10,048 bases of DNA. It comes from an uncultured Granulosicoccus sp. GTDB taxonomy: Bacteria; Pseudomonadota; Gammaproteobacteria; Granulosicoccales; Granulosicoccaceae. Made by a program: the position numbers and the translations under genes. The DNA is taken from positions 1 to 10,048 of the forward strand of contig CALLPU010000072.1 in the NCBI GenBank assembly GCA_938016235.1, read 5' to 3'. The notes under the pieces were generated by a model. It made no database searches. It was not told the DNA's origin and was given only the letters and a program-made list of their open reading frames with translations. Shown here one piece after another: positions 1-7,333 of this stretch (position 1 is its first letter; each line of letters begins with the position of its first letter).

Positions 1-189
1 ATTGCCATCTTCCTTTTAGACAAAGGCAACTATTCTGATGGTCAGATTCAGCATGTTATCAAAGGGCTTGAGATGTTCCCTGTCGACGAATCCAACCCGC
101 GAAATGACCTACGACTAGAATTGGCTGATCGTATTCGAGCAATGGGATATGAAGTGGAACCTTGGACTAAAAAGAAAACTACTGATTAA
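1..189 (+). CDS. C-terminal end of an unrecognised protein (5' truncated by window)
   Basis: Frame 1 is open from the first base to a TAA at 187-189 and gives 62 residues. The piece is rich in charged residues, contains IKGLEMFPVDESNPRNDLR in its middle, and ends in a lysine/threonine-rich tail (WTKKKTTD). No membrane segment, signal peptide or cysteine motif is visible, so a soluble cytoplasmic protein is likely. The codon pattern is plausible for a real gene, and the reading frame fills the space up to the next gene. I do not recognise the family and give no function; the rest of the gene lies outside the window. Confidence 0.6.
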   Translation: MAIFLLDKGNYSDGQIQHVIKGLEMFPVDESNPRNDLRLELADRIRAMGYEVEPWTKKKTTD

Positions 190-257
190 GTTTACTTTGA
201 CATCCGAAGGCTCATGATTATCCAGTCGGTCGTGTAGTGGGCAGTCATCAGATGCGT

Positions 258-288
258 GGCTCTACCCACGCACATTGTGGGCAGAGCC
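258..288 (-). terminator. Hairpin past the lipoprotein gene, possible terminator
   Basis: GGCTCTACCCAC (258-269) faces GTGGGCAGAGCC (277-288), a 12-bp stem with a 7-base loop. The only non-Watson-Crick position is A/C on the plus strand, which becomes a G-U pair in minus-strand RNA, so the stem is continuous in the transcript of the lipoprotein gene ending at 297. There is no clear U-run after the stem on either side, so this is either a weak terminator or a 3'-end protecting hairpin. Confidence 0.45.
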
Positions 289-296
289 TTCACGCG

Positions 297-893
297 CTAG
301 TCAACCTGGTTTAACGGAAAGCTAATCACAGGCGTGGATATATTGTCTCTTCGGATACGTGCCAGTAACCGGTCTGTTTTCTCAATGGAGCCGCTGTCGG
401 CTTTTATAATGGCGTAGCCTTCAGTGATACCGTGATACATATCCAGTGCGAGGATATCAATGGTACCGTCGCTGGTGGTTGCCAGACCCAACGTAGGTAT
501 TGACAGGCCAAAATCATCGTTGTCAGTTCCGATGGAGTTAAAAAATACATCCACTTCGTATTCAGCAGAATCTTCAGCTTCCACGATGTCCACCTTATGA
601 ATAATTTGTAACTCCGCATTTAATAGCCGAGTGGCGTAGTCGATTAACTGGTGATCCTTCAAGAAGTGCACACCCAGCCGTATTTTCTTGCCTTCCAGTG
701 CGCTTATCTGCGGTTGCTCAGCGAGAGACTGGATGAATTTGTTGAGGCTGAGGGTCACCAGGCGCTGTGCGGTGGAACCATCCAGAGTGGTGGAAACCTG
801 GCGCGTAGTACAGCCTGTTAGTACGACGACTGACACGAAAGCAGCAATGCAGTATGACGCAGTGCGTTGGAAAATTGTTTTATGCTGAATCAC
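297..893 (-). CDS. Predicted outer-membrane or periplasmic lipoprotein of unknown function
   Basis: Read from GTG at 893 this gives 198 residues with a clean lipoprotein signal: basic start (QHKTIFQR), hydrophobic stretch (IAAFVSVVVL), and lipobox LTGC with the acylated Cys at about residue 28. The frame stays open to an ATG at 1040, but that start would put about 76 residues before the Cys, too long for a signal peptide. AGGAG lies 10 bases before the GTG, which supports the shorter form. The mature part is mixed alpha/beta, with a helix-like stretch around LVTLSLNKFIQSLAEQ and a segment EYEVDVFFNSIGTDNDDFG, and has no catalytic motif I can name. Residue 2 after the Cys is Thr, not Asp, so outer-membrane sorting is expected in a Gram-negative cell. 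The gene stands alone, divergent from the regulator. The lipoprotein call is firm; the function is unknown. Confidence 0.75.
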   Translation of the reverse strand: MIQHKTIFQRTASYCIAAFVSVVVLTGCTTRQVSTTLDGSTAQRLVTLSLNKFIQSLAEQPQISALEGKKIRLGVHFLKDHQLIDYATRLLNAELQIIHKVDIVEAEDSAEYEVDVFFNSIGTDNDDFGLSIPTLGLATTSDGTIDILALDMYHGITEGYAIIKADSGSIEKTDRLLARIRRDNISTPVISFPLNQVD

Positions 894-951
894 TACTAAC
901 GAACTCCTGCTGGGAAAGGTAGGTGAGGTGGTACTACTTGGCAACAGACCG

Positions 952-979
952 AGTATAGTAGAAACGAACATGCGCTGAA
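952..979 (-). promoter_or_regulatory. Candidate sigma-70 promoter for the lipoprotein gene
   Basis: On the minus strand TATACT (952-957) matches the -10 consensus at five of six bases. A poor -35 (TTCAGC, 974-979) lies 16 bases upstream. Transcription would start near 945, about 50 bases before the GTG at 893. A promoter here, downstream of the ATG at 1040, agrees with the shorter protein. The -35 is weak, so the call is tentative. Confidence 0.3.
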
Positions 980-1159
980 TCTGTTGGCAGACAACACCAT
1001 CGACGTTGATGTCAACACAGTGAAGTAGCGGGATCGACATCTCCCATCGGCGGTTAGGCAGTGAAGGTTTGAACTTTGTGCTAGCCGGGCGATGATCTTG
1101 TATGCCGTTATTGTCAGCTATCGGTTCGGTCTATCGCGCGGTACAACACTGGTAACCGT

Positions 1160-2011
1160 ATGAAGGAAAACCTGTCACACCGGATTCTTGAAGCCTATGA
1201 GAACTTGTCTCGTAGTGAACGCCGCCTGGCGGACCTACTGCTTGAGAATCCAGATGCGCTGGTGCTCAATAGCTCTACGGAGCTGTCTGAAACATCCGGA
1301 GTTTCCAGGGCAACTACCACGCGATTTTTCAAGCGAATTGGTTATACCAGCTACCGAGCAGCCCAGAAGATTGTTAGAGACGGTACATCAATAACGTCAG
1401 TGACCAGGCAAGACCACTCACCTCGATTAAGTGGTTATCGGGATCTAGCAGATCACTTGCAGAACGATGTGCAAAATCTGGTGCGCTCGATTGAAGCTGT
1501 GAGACCCGACGAACTAAAGACCGCTGCACGATTTCTGGCGCGAGCAGACAAGATCTGGGTGGTTGGGTTCGGAGAAAATTATCCTCTCGCGCATTTTGCC
1601 AGAGCACTGCTGATACGTATCAAGCCCGACATCCGGATGATTCCTATTGGTGGGTTTTCAGTGCCGGAAGAATTTTCTTCCATCAGTTCAGCAGACACCA
1701 TGATCGTGTTGGGCGTGGGGCGTAAGTCGCGTAGCCTGCACTCCATTATGCATGCTGGTATCCGTCACCAGGCCCAGGTCATCTATGTGACCGATCAAAC
1801 CAGTCGTGGAAACCCGGAGTCCTCTTCGGTGACTTTGCGTTGTCGTACCAGCAGCAGTGCCATCTACGACTCCTTTGCAGCCCCGATCTCCTTGATCACG
1901 TATTTGTGTGGAATGGTGGCTGAACGCCTTGGCCAGACAGCTGTTGAGCGACTCAAGGTCATTGAGAATCTGCATGATGAATGGAGTGATAGCTTACCGC
2001 TCGATCTGTAG
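1160..2011 (+). CDS. RpiR/MurR-family transcriptional regulator (HTH plus SIS domain)
   Basis: The 283-residue length is typical for RpiR-type regulators. Residues about 5-75 form the N-terminal winged helix-turn-helix domain: LSRSERRLADLLLENPDAL followed by a recognition region with SGVSRATTTRFFKRIGY, a hallmark of the family. Residues about 115-260 form a SIS (sugar isomerase) domain, with the first strand-loop at KIWVVGFGENYPLAHFARAL and a second at TMIVLGVGRKSRSLHSIM leading to VIYVTDQ. In the family, SIS domains bind phosphosugars or amino-sugar phosphates and alter DNA binding. It directly precedes the import operon on the same strand and is probably its local regulator. The first SIS loop has GFGEN where many members have GxGxS, so the ligand may differ. 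The start ATG has only a weak ribosome binding site. Family call firm; ligand unknown. Confidence 0.93.
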   Translation: MKENLSHRILEAYENLSRSERRLADLLLENPDALVLNSSTELSETSGVSRATTTRFFKRIGYTSYRAAQKIVRDGTSITSVTRQDHSPRLSGYRDLADHLQNDVQNLVRSIEAVRPDELKTAARFLARADKIWVVGFGENYPLAHFARALLIRIKPDIRMIPIGGFSVPEEFSSISSADTMIVLGVGRKSRSLHSIMHAGIRHQAQVIYVTDQTSRGNPESSSVTLRCRTSSSAIYDSFAAPISLITYLCGMVAERLGQTAVERLKVIENLHDEWSDSLPLDL

Positions 2012-2043
2012 GAGCCAGTTTACGCAAGCCTTGGTGCGGCAGT

Positions 2044-2106
2044 AATGACGCAATTTGGTCGGAAAAATCAGCTGTAACGACCAAAAGTGAAAATGTAAGC
2101 GTCATT
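2044..2106. promoter_or_regulatory. Two nested perfect 8-bp inverted repeats, candidate operator
   Basis: The outer arms are AATGACGC (2044-2051) and GCGTCATT (2099-2106). The inner arms are TTTGGTCG (2054-2061) and CGACCAAA (2078-2085). Both pairs are perfect. They occupy the gap between the regulator and the binding-protein gene, where an RpiR-type dimer or tetramer would be expected to act. The arms are poor in GC and have no following T-run, so a terminator is unlikely. I could not identify a convincing -35/-10 pair in this gap. Confidence 0.5.
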
Positions 2107-2205
2107 TATGAAAAAACGTTGTCTTCCCGCTGACCGGGTGTGACACTTTCCAGCAGCTCCAATCAGGGCCCTGGTTGGTTTCTCAACGGTAAGAAAGGGG
2201 GCACG

Positions 2206-3768
2206 ATGAAACCTAACTCAAGGAACTGGGCAAGAAAGGTAGTAAGCACGGCAGTGGTACTTTGCTCAATGTCGACAATTTCTGCACATGCCGATGATAT
2301 TGTGTGGGCGCGTTATGGCGATATAGATTCTCTGGATCCGCACAAGGCAACCAGCACGCTATCTCTTCAGGTTTGGAGCCTGGTGTACGACACACTGCTT
2401 GCCACCGATGCATCCGGTTCTCCGCAACCGCACATCGCTAAGTCGTGGGAAACCAGTGATGACGGAACGCAGTACACGCTGGCGCTCGAAGAGGGCGTCA
2501 TGTGCCATGACGGCACGCCATTGGATGCAAATGATGTTAAATACACGATCGATAGAGCGTTGTCGGAAGACAGCCCCAGTCTGACGAAGTCCAGTTGGGG
2601 ACCTATCAGTGCTGCAGAAGTTGTGGATCCACTGACGATCAAGTTATCCCTTGAAACGCCTTTTGTCGCGTTAGTGCCGTTTCTGGCTGATAGCTTTTCT
2701 TCCATAATCTGTGATTCCAACGAAAGCGTTGAGAGTTTTGGTACGGACGCGGCGATCGGTTCAGGCCCTTGGAAGCTTGTGTCCTGGACAAAAGGCGATC
2801 GCATTGTGCTGGCCAAGAACCCGGAGTATAAGAATTTCGGGAAGTTGGCGAACAACCCTGGCGCACCGCATGAAGATGGATTGATCATCGCTGTTGTACC
2901 GGAGCCTCAATCTCGTCTGGCTGCGCTGAAAACGGGCGAAGTGCACATAGCGGAGCCGCCGTTTGACGACGTGCCCATGTTGAAAGATTCCGGTGAGCTG
3001 GATATCGTCGTGGCAGAGAATACCGGTCAGAATGTGTTCTGGGAATTTGCTACCAGCCGGCTGCCATTCAGTGACAAGCGAGCAAGGCTAGCTGTTGGGC
3101 ACGCTACCGACGCTGCGTTGGCCATAAATCTGATTTACGGTGACTTGTCATTACCTGAAGCGTGTCCTGTATCCAGAGGAGTATTTGGCAACGACCAATC
3201 TTTTTGTGAGCAATACCGCCCAGGCTATGATCCTGAAAAAGCCATCGCTTTACTTGCCGAGATGGGATACGGGCCGGAAAACCCGCTGGAAACCTCCATG
3301 CTGGTATGGACAGGAGGCAACCGCCAGAAGTTGGCAGAAGTGTTTCAAGCACAACTGGCGGAGGTCAATATCAAGGCCAGTATCGAGATCATGGATATAG
3401 GTTCTCTGAACGCGCGCGTAAGACAAGAGAACGAGAACACCGAAGGCAAGGCAAGCATGGACATGATGACCTGGTCCTGGTACGACCCCGACATTCTTTA
3501 CGCCTTGTGGCATTCCCCGGGGGCTTACCGCGGCTACACGTCACCAGCGCTTGACGAGATGCTGGAGCAGACTCGCGTGCTCACAGATCCTGATGCGAGA
3601 AAGGCCATGGTACAGGAAGTGTTTAAATACCTGCTGGAGAATGGTGTCCACATACCGCTGTATACACCGGGTTGGGAATGGGTGTTTGCAGTTCGCCCTG
3701 AAGTGGAAGGGTTCAAGGTAGCGCCGTTTGTGTATCCGATCTTCAGTGATATCAAGCTAGGCGGGTAG
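2206..3768 (+). CDS. ABC importer substrate-binding protein, family 5 (DppA/OppA type)
   Basis: It encodes the periplasmic protein that captures the ligand and delivers it to the permease pair. From ATG 2206 it is 520 residues, usual for family 5 solute-binding proteins. GGGGG stands 5 bases before this ATG; a GTG at 2140 in frame would only add 22 residues before the signal peptide. Residues 1-29 are a Sec signal: KPNSRNWARK, then VVSTAVVLCSMSTIS, with cleavage expected after AHA before DDIVWARYG. The family signature follows at about 74-120: PHIAKSWETSDDG, LALEEGV.CHDGTPLDANDV. Later parts (GSGPWKLVSWTKGDRIVL; RLAALKTGEVHIAEPP; WSWYDPDILYALWHSPGAY) fit the two-lobed fold. Instead of the common KFHDG it has MCHDG, and it has four further cysteines, some perhaps disulfide-bonded. 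The substrate is probably a peptide or peptide-like compound, but family 5 also includes glutathione, nickel and opine binders, so specificity is open. Confidence 0.95.
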   Translation: MKPNSRNWARKVVSTAVVLCSMSTISAHADDIVWARYGDIDSLDPHKATSTLSLQVWSLVYDTLLATDASGSPQPHIAKSWETSDDGTQYTLALEEGVMCHDGTPLDANDVKYTIDRALSEDSPSLTKSSWGPISAAEVVDPLTIKLSLETPFVALVPFLADSFSSIICDSNESVESFGTDAAIGSGPWKLVSWTKGDRIVLAKNPEYKNFGKLANNPGAPHEDGLIIAVVPEPQSRLAALKTGEVHIAEPPFDDVPMLKDSGELDIVVAENTGQNVFWEFATSRLPFSDKRARLAVGHATDAALAINLIYGDLSLPEACPVSRGVFGNDQSFCEQYRPGYDPEKAIALLAEMGYGPENPLETSMLVWTGGNRQKLAEVFQAQLAEVNIKASIEIMDIGSLNARVRQENENTEGKASMDMMTWSWYDPDILYALWHSPGAYRGYTSPALDEMLEQTRVLTDPDARKAMVQEVFKYLLENGVHIPLYTPGWEWVFAVRPEVEGFKVAPFVYPIFSDIKLGG

Positions 3769-3792
3769 TTCAAATCGTTCTGATAGCCATGT

Positions 3793-3822
3793 GGTGTGTG
3801 AATTCTTATGAATTCACACACC
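3793..3822 (+). promoter_or_regulatory. Perfect 13-bp intercistronic hairpin
   Basis: GGTGTGTGAATTC (3793-3805) and GAATTCACACACC (3810-3822) are exact reverse complements around a TTAT loop. The hairpin begins 24 bases after the binding-protein stop. There is no following T-run, so it is unlikely to be a simple intrinsic terminator. Hairpins in this place often stabilise the upstream mRNA, as between malE and malF, and so raise binding protein over permease. It also covers the ATG at 3808. Confidence 0.75.
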
Positions 3823-3837
3823 CGTTCGGACAATAGA

Positions 3838-4764
3838 ATGCTGCGCTTTATAGTAGGCAAAGTGGCGATGGGGGCTTTGACGGTCTTTGTCACCACCATT
3901 CTCGTCACGTTGTTGATCCACCTGGTGCCAGGTGATCCTGTGCAGATCATGTATGCGCAGAGCCAGGGTAGTACGCCAGAGCAGATTGAGGCAGTCAGGC
4001 GGAATCTGGGTTTGGATCAGCCTATCTATATCCAGTACTTTCAGTACATTGAACGGCTGTCACAGGGCGATCTGGGGCATACGATCAGAGGAGGGCAGCC
4101 AGTACTCGACGTCATACTGCAACGGTTGCCAAATACGTTGTTGCTGGCGGTTGCGGCGATGATTGTTGCCATCGTGATCGGCTTGCCGCTGGGTTTCCTT
4201 GCTGCCTATCACCGCAATACGTATATCGACACGGCACTGATGGGCATTGCGATAGCGGGTATTTCTATTCCTCATTTCTGGCTCGGTCTGCTGCTGTTGT
4301 TCTTCTTCGCTGTGCAGCTGGGCTGGCTACCGGTTAGCGGCAGCGGACTTGCGAATCTGGTGTTGCCGGCTTTTACGTTAGGGTTGTCAAACGCAGCTAT
4401 CTTTGCGCGGCTGACACGTTCTTCCATGATTGATGTGTTGGAACAGGACTTCGTGCAAACAGCGTTGGCCAAGGGGTTGCCAAGAACACTGGTGTTAAGG
4501 CGTCACGTCTTGAGAGTTGGGATGATTCCGCTCATTACCATGATGGGTTTGCAATTCGCGTTCATGATGGGTGGCGCGATTGTGGTTGAGAACATCTTTT
4601 CATGGAACGGTGTTGGCCGCATGGCAGTTGAAGCCATATTCCAGCGTGATTACCCCATCATTCAAGGCTTTATTCTCACGTTTGCCGTGGTGGTGGTTTT
4701 CGTATCCATTGCGTTAGACGCATTGTACGCGGTGATGGATCCGCGTATCAGGCGAGGCTCATGA
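3838..4764 (+). CDS. ABC importer permease, DppB/OppB type
   Basis: First membrane subunit of the importer, forming the channel with the next gene product. From ATG 3838 it is 308 residues and opens with MLRFIVGKVAMGALTVF, the usual beginning of DppB-like permeases (first membrane helix with cytoplasmic lead). An in-frame ATG at 3808 would add ten polar residues but lies inside the hairpin and has no better ribosome site, so I prefer 3838. After helix 1 comes the family's periplasmic segment (LVPGDPVQIMY, LGLDQPIYIQYFQYI, GDLGHTI). Five more helices follow. The EAA loop that contacts the ATPase is FVQTALAKGLPRTLVLRRHV, with the conserved Gly in AKG. The end, ALDALYAVMDPRIRRGS, is typical. The stop overlaps the next start as ATGA. 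Family call is firm; transported compound unknown. Confidence 0.95.
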   Translation: MLRFIVGKVAMGALTVFVTTILVTLLIHLVPGDPVQIMYAQSQGSTPEQIEAVRRNLGLDQPIYIQYFQYIERLSQGDLGHTIRGGQPVLDVILQRLPNTLLLAVAAMIVAIVIGLPLGFLAAYHRNTYIDTALMGIAIAGISIPHFWLGLLLLFFFAVQLGWLPVSGSGLANLVLPAFTLGLSNAAIFARLTRSSMIDVLEQDFVQTALAKGLPRTLVLRRHVLRVGMIPLITMMGLQFAFMMGGAIVVENIFSWNGVGRMAVEAIFQRDYPIIQGFILTFAVVVVFVSIALDALYAVMDPRIRRGS

Positions 4765-5636
4765 AAACTGCAGCCAACTCCATGGCAACAACCTACCCAA
4801 AGCAACCGATGCTGCTTCGACGATTGCTCGGTACTCCAACTGGTGTCATAGGCCTTGCTATTGTCAGTCTGTTGATAGGAGGCGCCGTCTTTGCCGATTT
4901 TCTCGCCCCCTATGATCCCACCAAAATGGCTGTGGGTCCGCGGTTTCTAAAACCCGGCGCAGAGCATCTTCTGGGTACCGATGAGTTTGGTCGCGATATG
5001 TACTCACGTATTCTCTATGGAGCTCGGCTGACTCTGCTCGTGGGGGCAACCTCAGTTCTCATCTCATTGACAGTTGGCATGAGTATTGGGTTGGTGGCCG
5101 CGTACCGAGGCGGCTGGCTGGAATCCGTTCTGATGAGAAGCACTGATGTGCTCTTCTCTTTTACAGAAACTCTGATTGCACTTTCCTGTGTGGCCGTGCT
5201 TGGACCGAGTCTGAAGAATGCCATCATCGCGGTCGGTATAGCTGGAATACCGTTCTATGCGCGCACGTGCTATTCAGCATCACTGGTTGAAAGGTCCAAA
5301 CCGTATTTTGAAGCAACCATGGCCGCAGGGGCCGGTCACGCGAGGCTGATAGTGCGGCATCTTTTGCCCAATGTACTCCCCACTATGATTGTGGTTGCAA
5401 CACTGGGTGTGTCAACAGCCATACTGGCAGCTGCGGGGTTAAGTTTCCTGGGATTGGGTGCACAACCTCCCTTGCCTGAGTGGGGCTATATGCTGTCAGG
5501 CGCGCGGGATTACTTTAATCGTGCCCCGTGGCTAATGACTATTCCGGGACTGGCGATTGCGTTGACGGTATTGGGCTTCAACCTGTTGGGTGATGCATTC
5601 AGAACTGCGCTGGATCCAACCGAGCGTCATCGATGA
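4761..5636 (+). CDS. ABC importer permease, DppC/OppC type
   Basis: Second membrane subunit, 291 residues, a normal length for the DppC family. Residues about 18-70 are the OppC N-terminal region with the first helix (TGVIGLAIVSLLIGGAVFAD) and FLAPYDPTK. The family signature LGTDEFGRDMYSRILYGAR is at 71-89. Further helices follow, with the EAA loop at about 182-203 (FEATMAAGAGHARLIVRHLLP) and the usual GLSFLGLGAQPPLPEWG segment near 226-242. The C-terminus, LGFNLLGDAFRTALDP, is classic. It begins with ATG overlapping the stop of the first permease and ends with the same four-base overlap into the ATPase gene, so the three are likely made together. A second ATG eight codons in is possible, but the overlap favours the first. 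Nothing is missing or broken. Confidence 0.95.
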   Translation: MKTAANSMATTYPKQPMLLRRLLGTPTGVIGLAIVSLLIGGAVFADFLAPYDPTKMAVGPRFLKPGAEHLLGTDEFGRDMYSRILYGARLTLLVGATSVLISLTVGMSIGLVAAYRGGWLESVLMRSTDVLFSFTETLIALSCVAVLGPSLKNAIIAVGIAGIPFYARTCYSASLVERSKPYFEATMAAGAGHARLIVRHLLPNVLPTMIVVATLGVSTAILAAAGLSFLGLGAQPPLPEWGYMLSGARDYFNRAPWLMTIPGLAIALTVLGFNLLGDAFRTALDPTERHR

Positions 5637-7333
5637 CAATGCTTTTATCGGTGACTGACTTGCATGTCAGTATACCGTTTGGGCGTGGTGTGCAGACTCT
5701 GGTAGACGGCGTATCACTCGAGGTGGCCGCAGGCGAGATATTCTGTATCGTTGGAGAGAGCGGTTCAGGTAAAAGTATCACGGCAAAGTCGCTGATGGGC
5801 CTGCTGCCTCGATTGGCTCGCACCTCCGGCACAGCACTCTTTGATGGTGTCAATTTGCTGGACAAGGATGTAGCTACTTCCGTGCGTGGTCGCGATGTGG
5901 GCATGATATTCCAGGAGCCCATGACAGCATTGAATCCCGTGTTGACTATTGGCTGCCAGATGACCGAGGCTGCTATCTCTGTTGCCGGTATGAGCAAGCA
6001 TGATGCGCAGCATCGCGCTATTGAATTGCTCGATAGCGTTGGTATCAATCAAGCTGCGAAGCGATTGCGTCAATACCCGCATGAATTCTCTGGAGGTATG
6101 CGTCAGCGCGTGTTGATCGCCATGGCAATGATGAATGAGCCGCGCCTGCTGATCGCAGACGAACCCACTACAGCGCTGGATGTCACCGTACAATCGCAGA
6201 TACTGCACCTACTTAAATCGCTAGTCAGGCGAACGAACATGGGTTTGATTCTGATCACCCATGATATGGGTGTTGTGGCTGAGATGGCTGATCGTGTCCT
6301 GGTCATGCAGCGCGGAAAAGTGGTTGAATCTGCAACGGTTGAAACGTTATTTGCTGCACCTACCCAACCCTATTCCCGCGCATTGCTGGCAGCTGTGCCA
6401 CGCCTGGATGTCATTGAGCAGAAAGAGCAGCCTGCTGTTGGTAACACGCTGGTTGTGGTTGACAGAATCAGTAAACGCTTTGAGACAGGACGACGCTGGT
6501 TTACGCGTCAAAAGGATGTGCTTGAATCTGCACAGGCTCTGGACAATGTTTCACTGACCGTCGCTGAAGGTGAAGTGCTGGCACTGGTCGGTGAGAGCGG
6601 ATCGGGCAAGTCAACAGCGGGCCGAGCTATTGCCAATTTACTCAAGGTAGACAGTGGCGTGGTGCGTATCGCGGGAACTGATGTCGCCAGCTTATCTGGG
6701 AGCGCCTTGCGTACCTCCCGGGCGCAAACACAGATGATATTTCAGGACCCCTACTCATCTCTGGATCCTCGCTTCTCTATTGGTCAAACCATCGCTGAGC
6801 CGATGATCATTCAAGGGGTAGAGAAAAGCGTCGCCATGCGGCAGGCCAGTCAGCTGCTTGATCGTGTGGGCTTGTCGAAGCAGCTGCTTGATCGATACCC
6901 GCATGAATTTTCTGGAGGGCAACGCCAGCGTGTTGCCATTGCCAGAGCGCTGGCCAGCAATCCGTCGGTGATTGTGGCTGATGAGCCCACTTCAGCGCTC
7001 GATGTATCCATCCAGGCACAGATTCTTGACTTGCTGCTGGCACTGAAAAAAGAGCGATCGCTGGCGCTGTTGTTCATATCACACGACCTGGCTGTGGTTC
7101 AACAAATAGCCGACAGGGTTGCAGTAATGCGACGAGGTAAAATTGTGGAATCGGGCTCTGTACAGAACGTTCTGCAATCGTCACGACATGCTTATACGCA
7201 ACTACTCATAGCGTCAGCGCCTGTTCCCGATCCTGCCAAGCGAGCGAAAAAAATGACCACTATTTCACCGTTACCAGACGGCGCTGAGGATATATTGCAA
7301 GAGGTCTCCCCCGGGCATTGGGTGGCGAGATGA
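5633..7333 (+). CDS. Fused double ATP-binding subunit of peptide-type importer (DppD-DppF / GsiA-like)
   Basis: One 566-residue protein carries both nucleotide-binding domains. Domain 1: Walker A GESGSGKS at 41-48, Q-loop Gln94, signature FSGGM at 152-156 (the last residue is Met where Gln is commoner, but Met is usual in DppD-like halves), Walker B LLIADEP with Glu177, switch His210. Domain 2: Walker A GESGSGKST at 320-328, Q-loop Gln371, signature FSGGQRQR near 426-433, Walker B VIVADEP with Glu451, His484. Both sites look active. A linker of about 40 residues lacks the cysteine cluster seen after many separate DppD domains. The tail EVSPGHWVAR is like that of oligopeptide importer ATPases. 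E. coli GsiA of the glutathione importer has the same fused form, but that does not prove the substrate. Its start overlaps the permease stop (ATGA), and its end overlaps the next gene in the same way. Confidence 0.95.
   Translation: MTMLLSVTDLHVSIPFGRGVQTLVDGVSLEVAAGEIFCIVGESGSGKSITAKSLMGLLPRLARTSGTALFDGVNLLDKDVATSVRGRDVGMIFQEPMTALNPVLTIGCQMTEAAISVAGMSKHDAQHRAIELLDSVGINQAAKRLRQYPHEFSGGMRQRVLIAMAMMNEPRLLIADEPTTALDVTVQSQILHLLKSLVRRTNMGLILITHDMGVVAEMADRVLVMQRGKVVESATVETLFAAPTQPYSRALLAAVPRLDVIEQKEQPAVGNTLVVVDRISKRFETGRRWFTRQKDVLESAQALDNVSLTVAEGEVLALVGESGSGKSTAGRAIANLLKVDSGVVRIAGTDVASLSGSALRTSRAQTQMIFQDPYSSLDPRFSIGQTIAEPMIIQGVEKSVAMRQASQLLDRVGLSKQLLDRYPHEFSGGQRQRVAIARALASNPSVIVADEPTSALDVSIQAQILDLLLALKKERSLALLFISHDLAVVQQIADRVAVMRRGKIVESGSVQNVLQSSRHAYTQLLIASAPVPDPAKRAKKMTTISPLPDGAEDILQEVSPGHWVAR
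6851..6894 (+). repeat. 14-bp direct repeat inside the ATPase gene
   Basis: CAGCTGCTTGATCG occurs at 6851-6864 and again at 6881-6894, exactly 30 bases apart and in frame, encoding the sequence QLLDR twice. The domain has its normal length here, so this is not an extra insertion. Confidence 0.6.

Noticed and set aside
1005..1016. GTTGA/TCAAC inverted repeat as an operator in the divergent region
   Set aside because: Arms of five bases with a two-base centre are expected by chance in this length of sequence.
1069..1096. TTGAAC with GATGAT as promoter of the regulator gene
   Set aside because: The -10 matches only four of six bases and the spacing is 16; too weak to list as a feature.
2140..2205. 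GTG start at 2140 for the binding protein
   Set aside because: It only adds 22 residues before a normal signal peptide, while ATG 2206 has a purine-rich ribosome site at good distance.
3104..3513. Overlapping open frames on the opposite strand and in other frames of the binding-protein gene
   Set aside because: They lie inside a strongly supported gene, have no recognisable domain, and have compositions typical of shadow frames.
3793..3822. Possible CRP-type operator, because TGTGA and TCACA occur in the hairpin
   Set aside because: The half-sites are 12 bases apart, whereas CRP sites need 6, and the location between binding-protein and permease genes fits an RNA hairpin better.
7318..7329. 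TTG start at 7318 for the last operon gene
   Set aside because: ATG 7330 makes the same ATGA overlap found at the two preceding junctions and gives an N-terminus that starts with the first strand of the protein.
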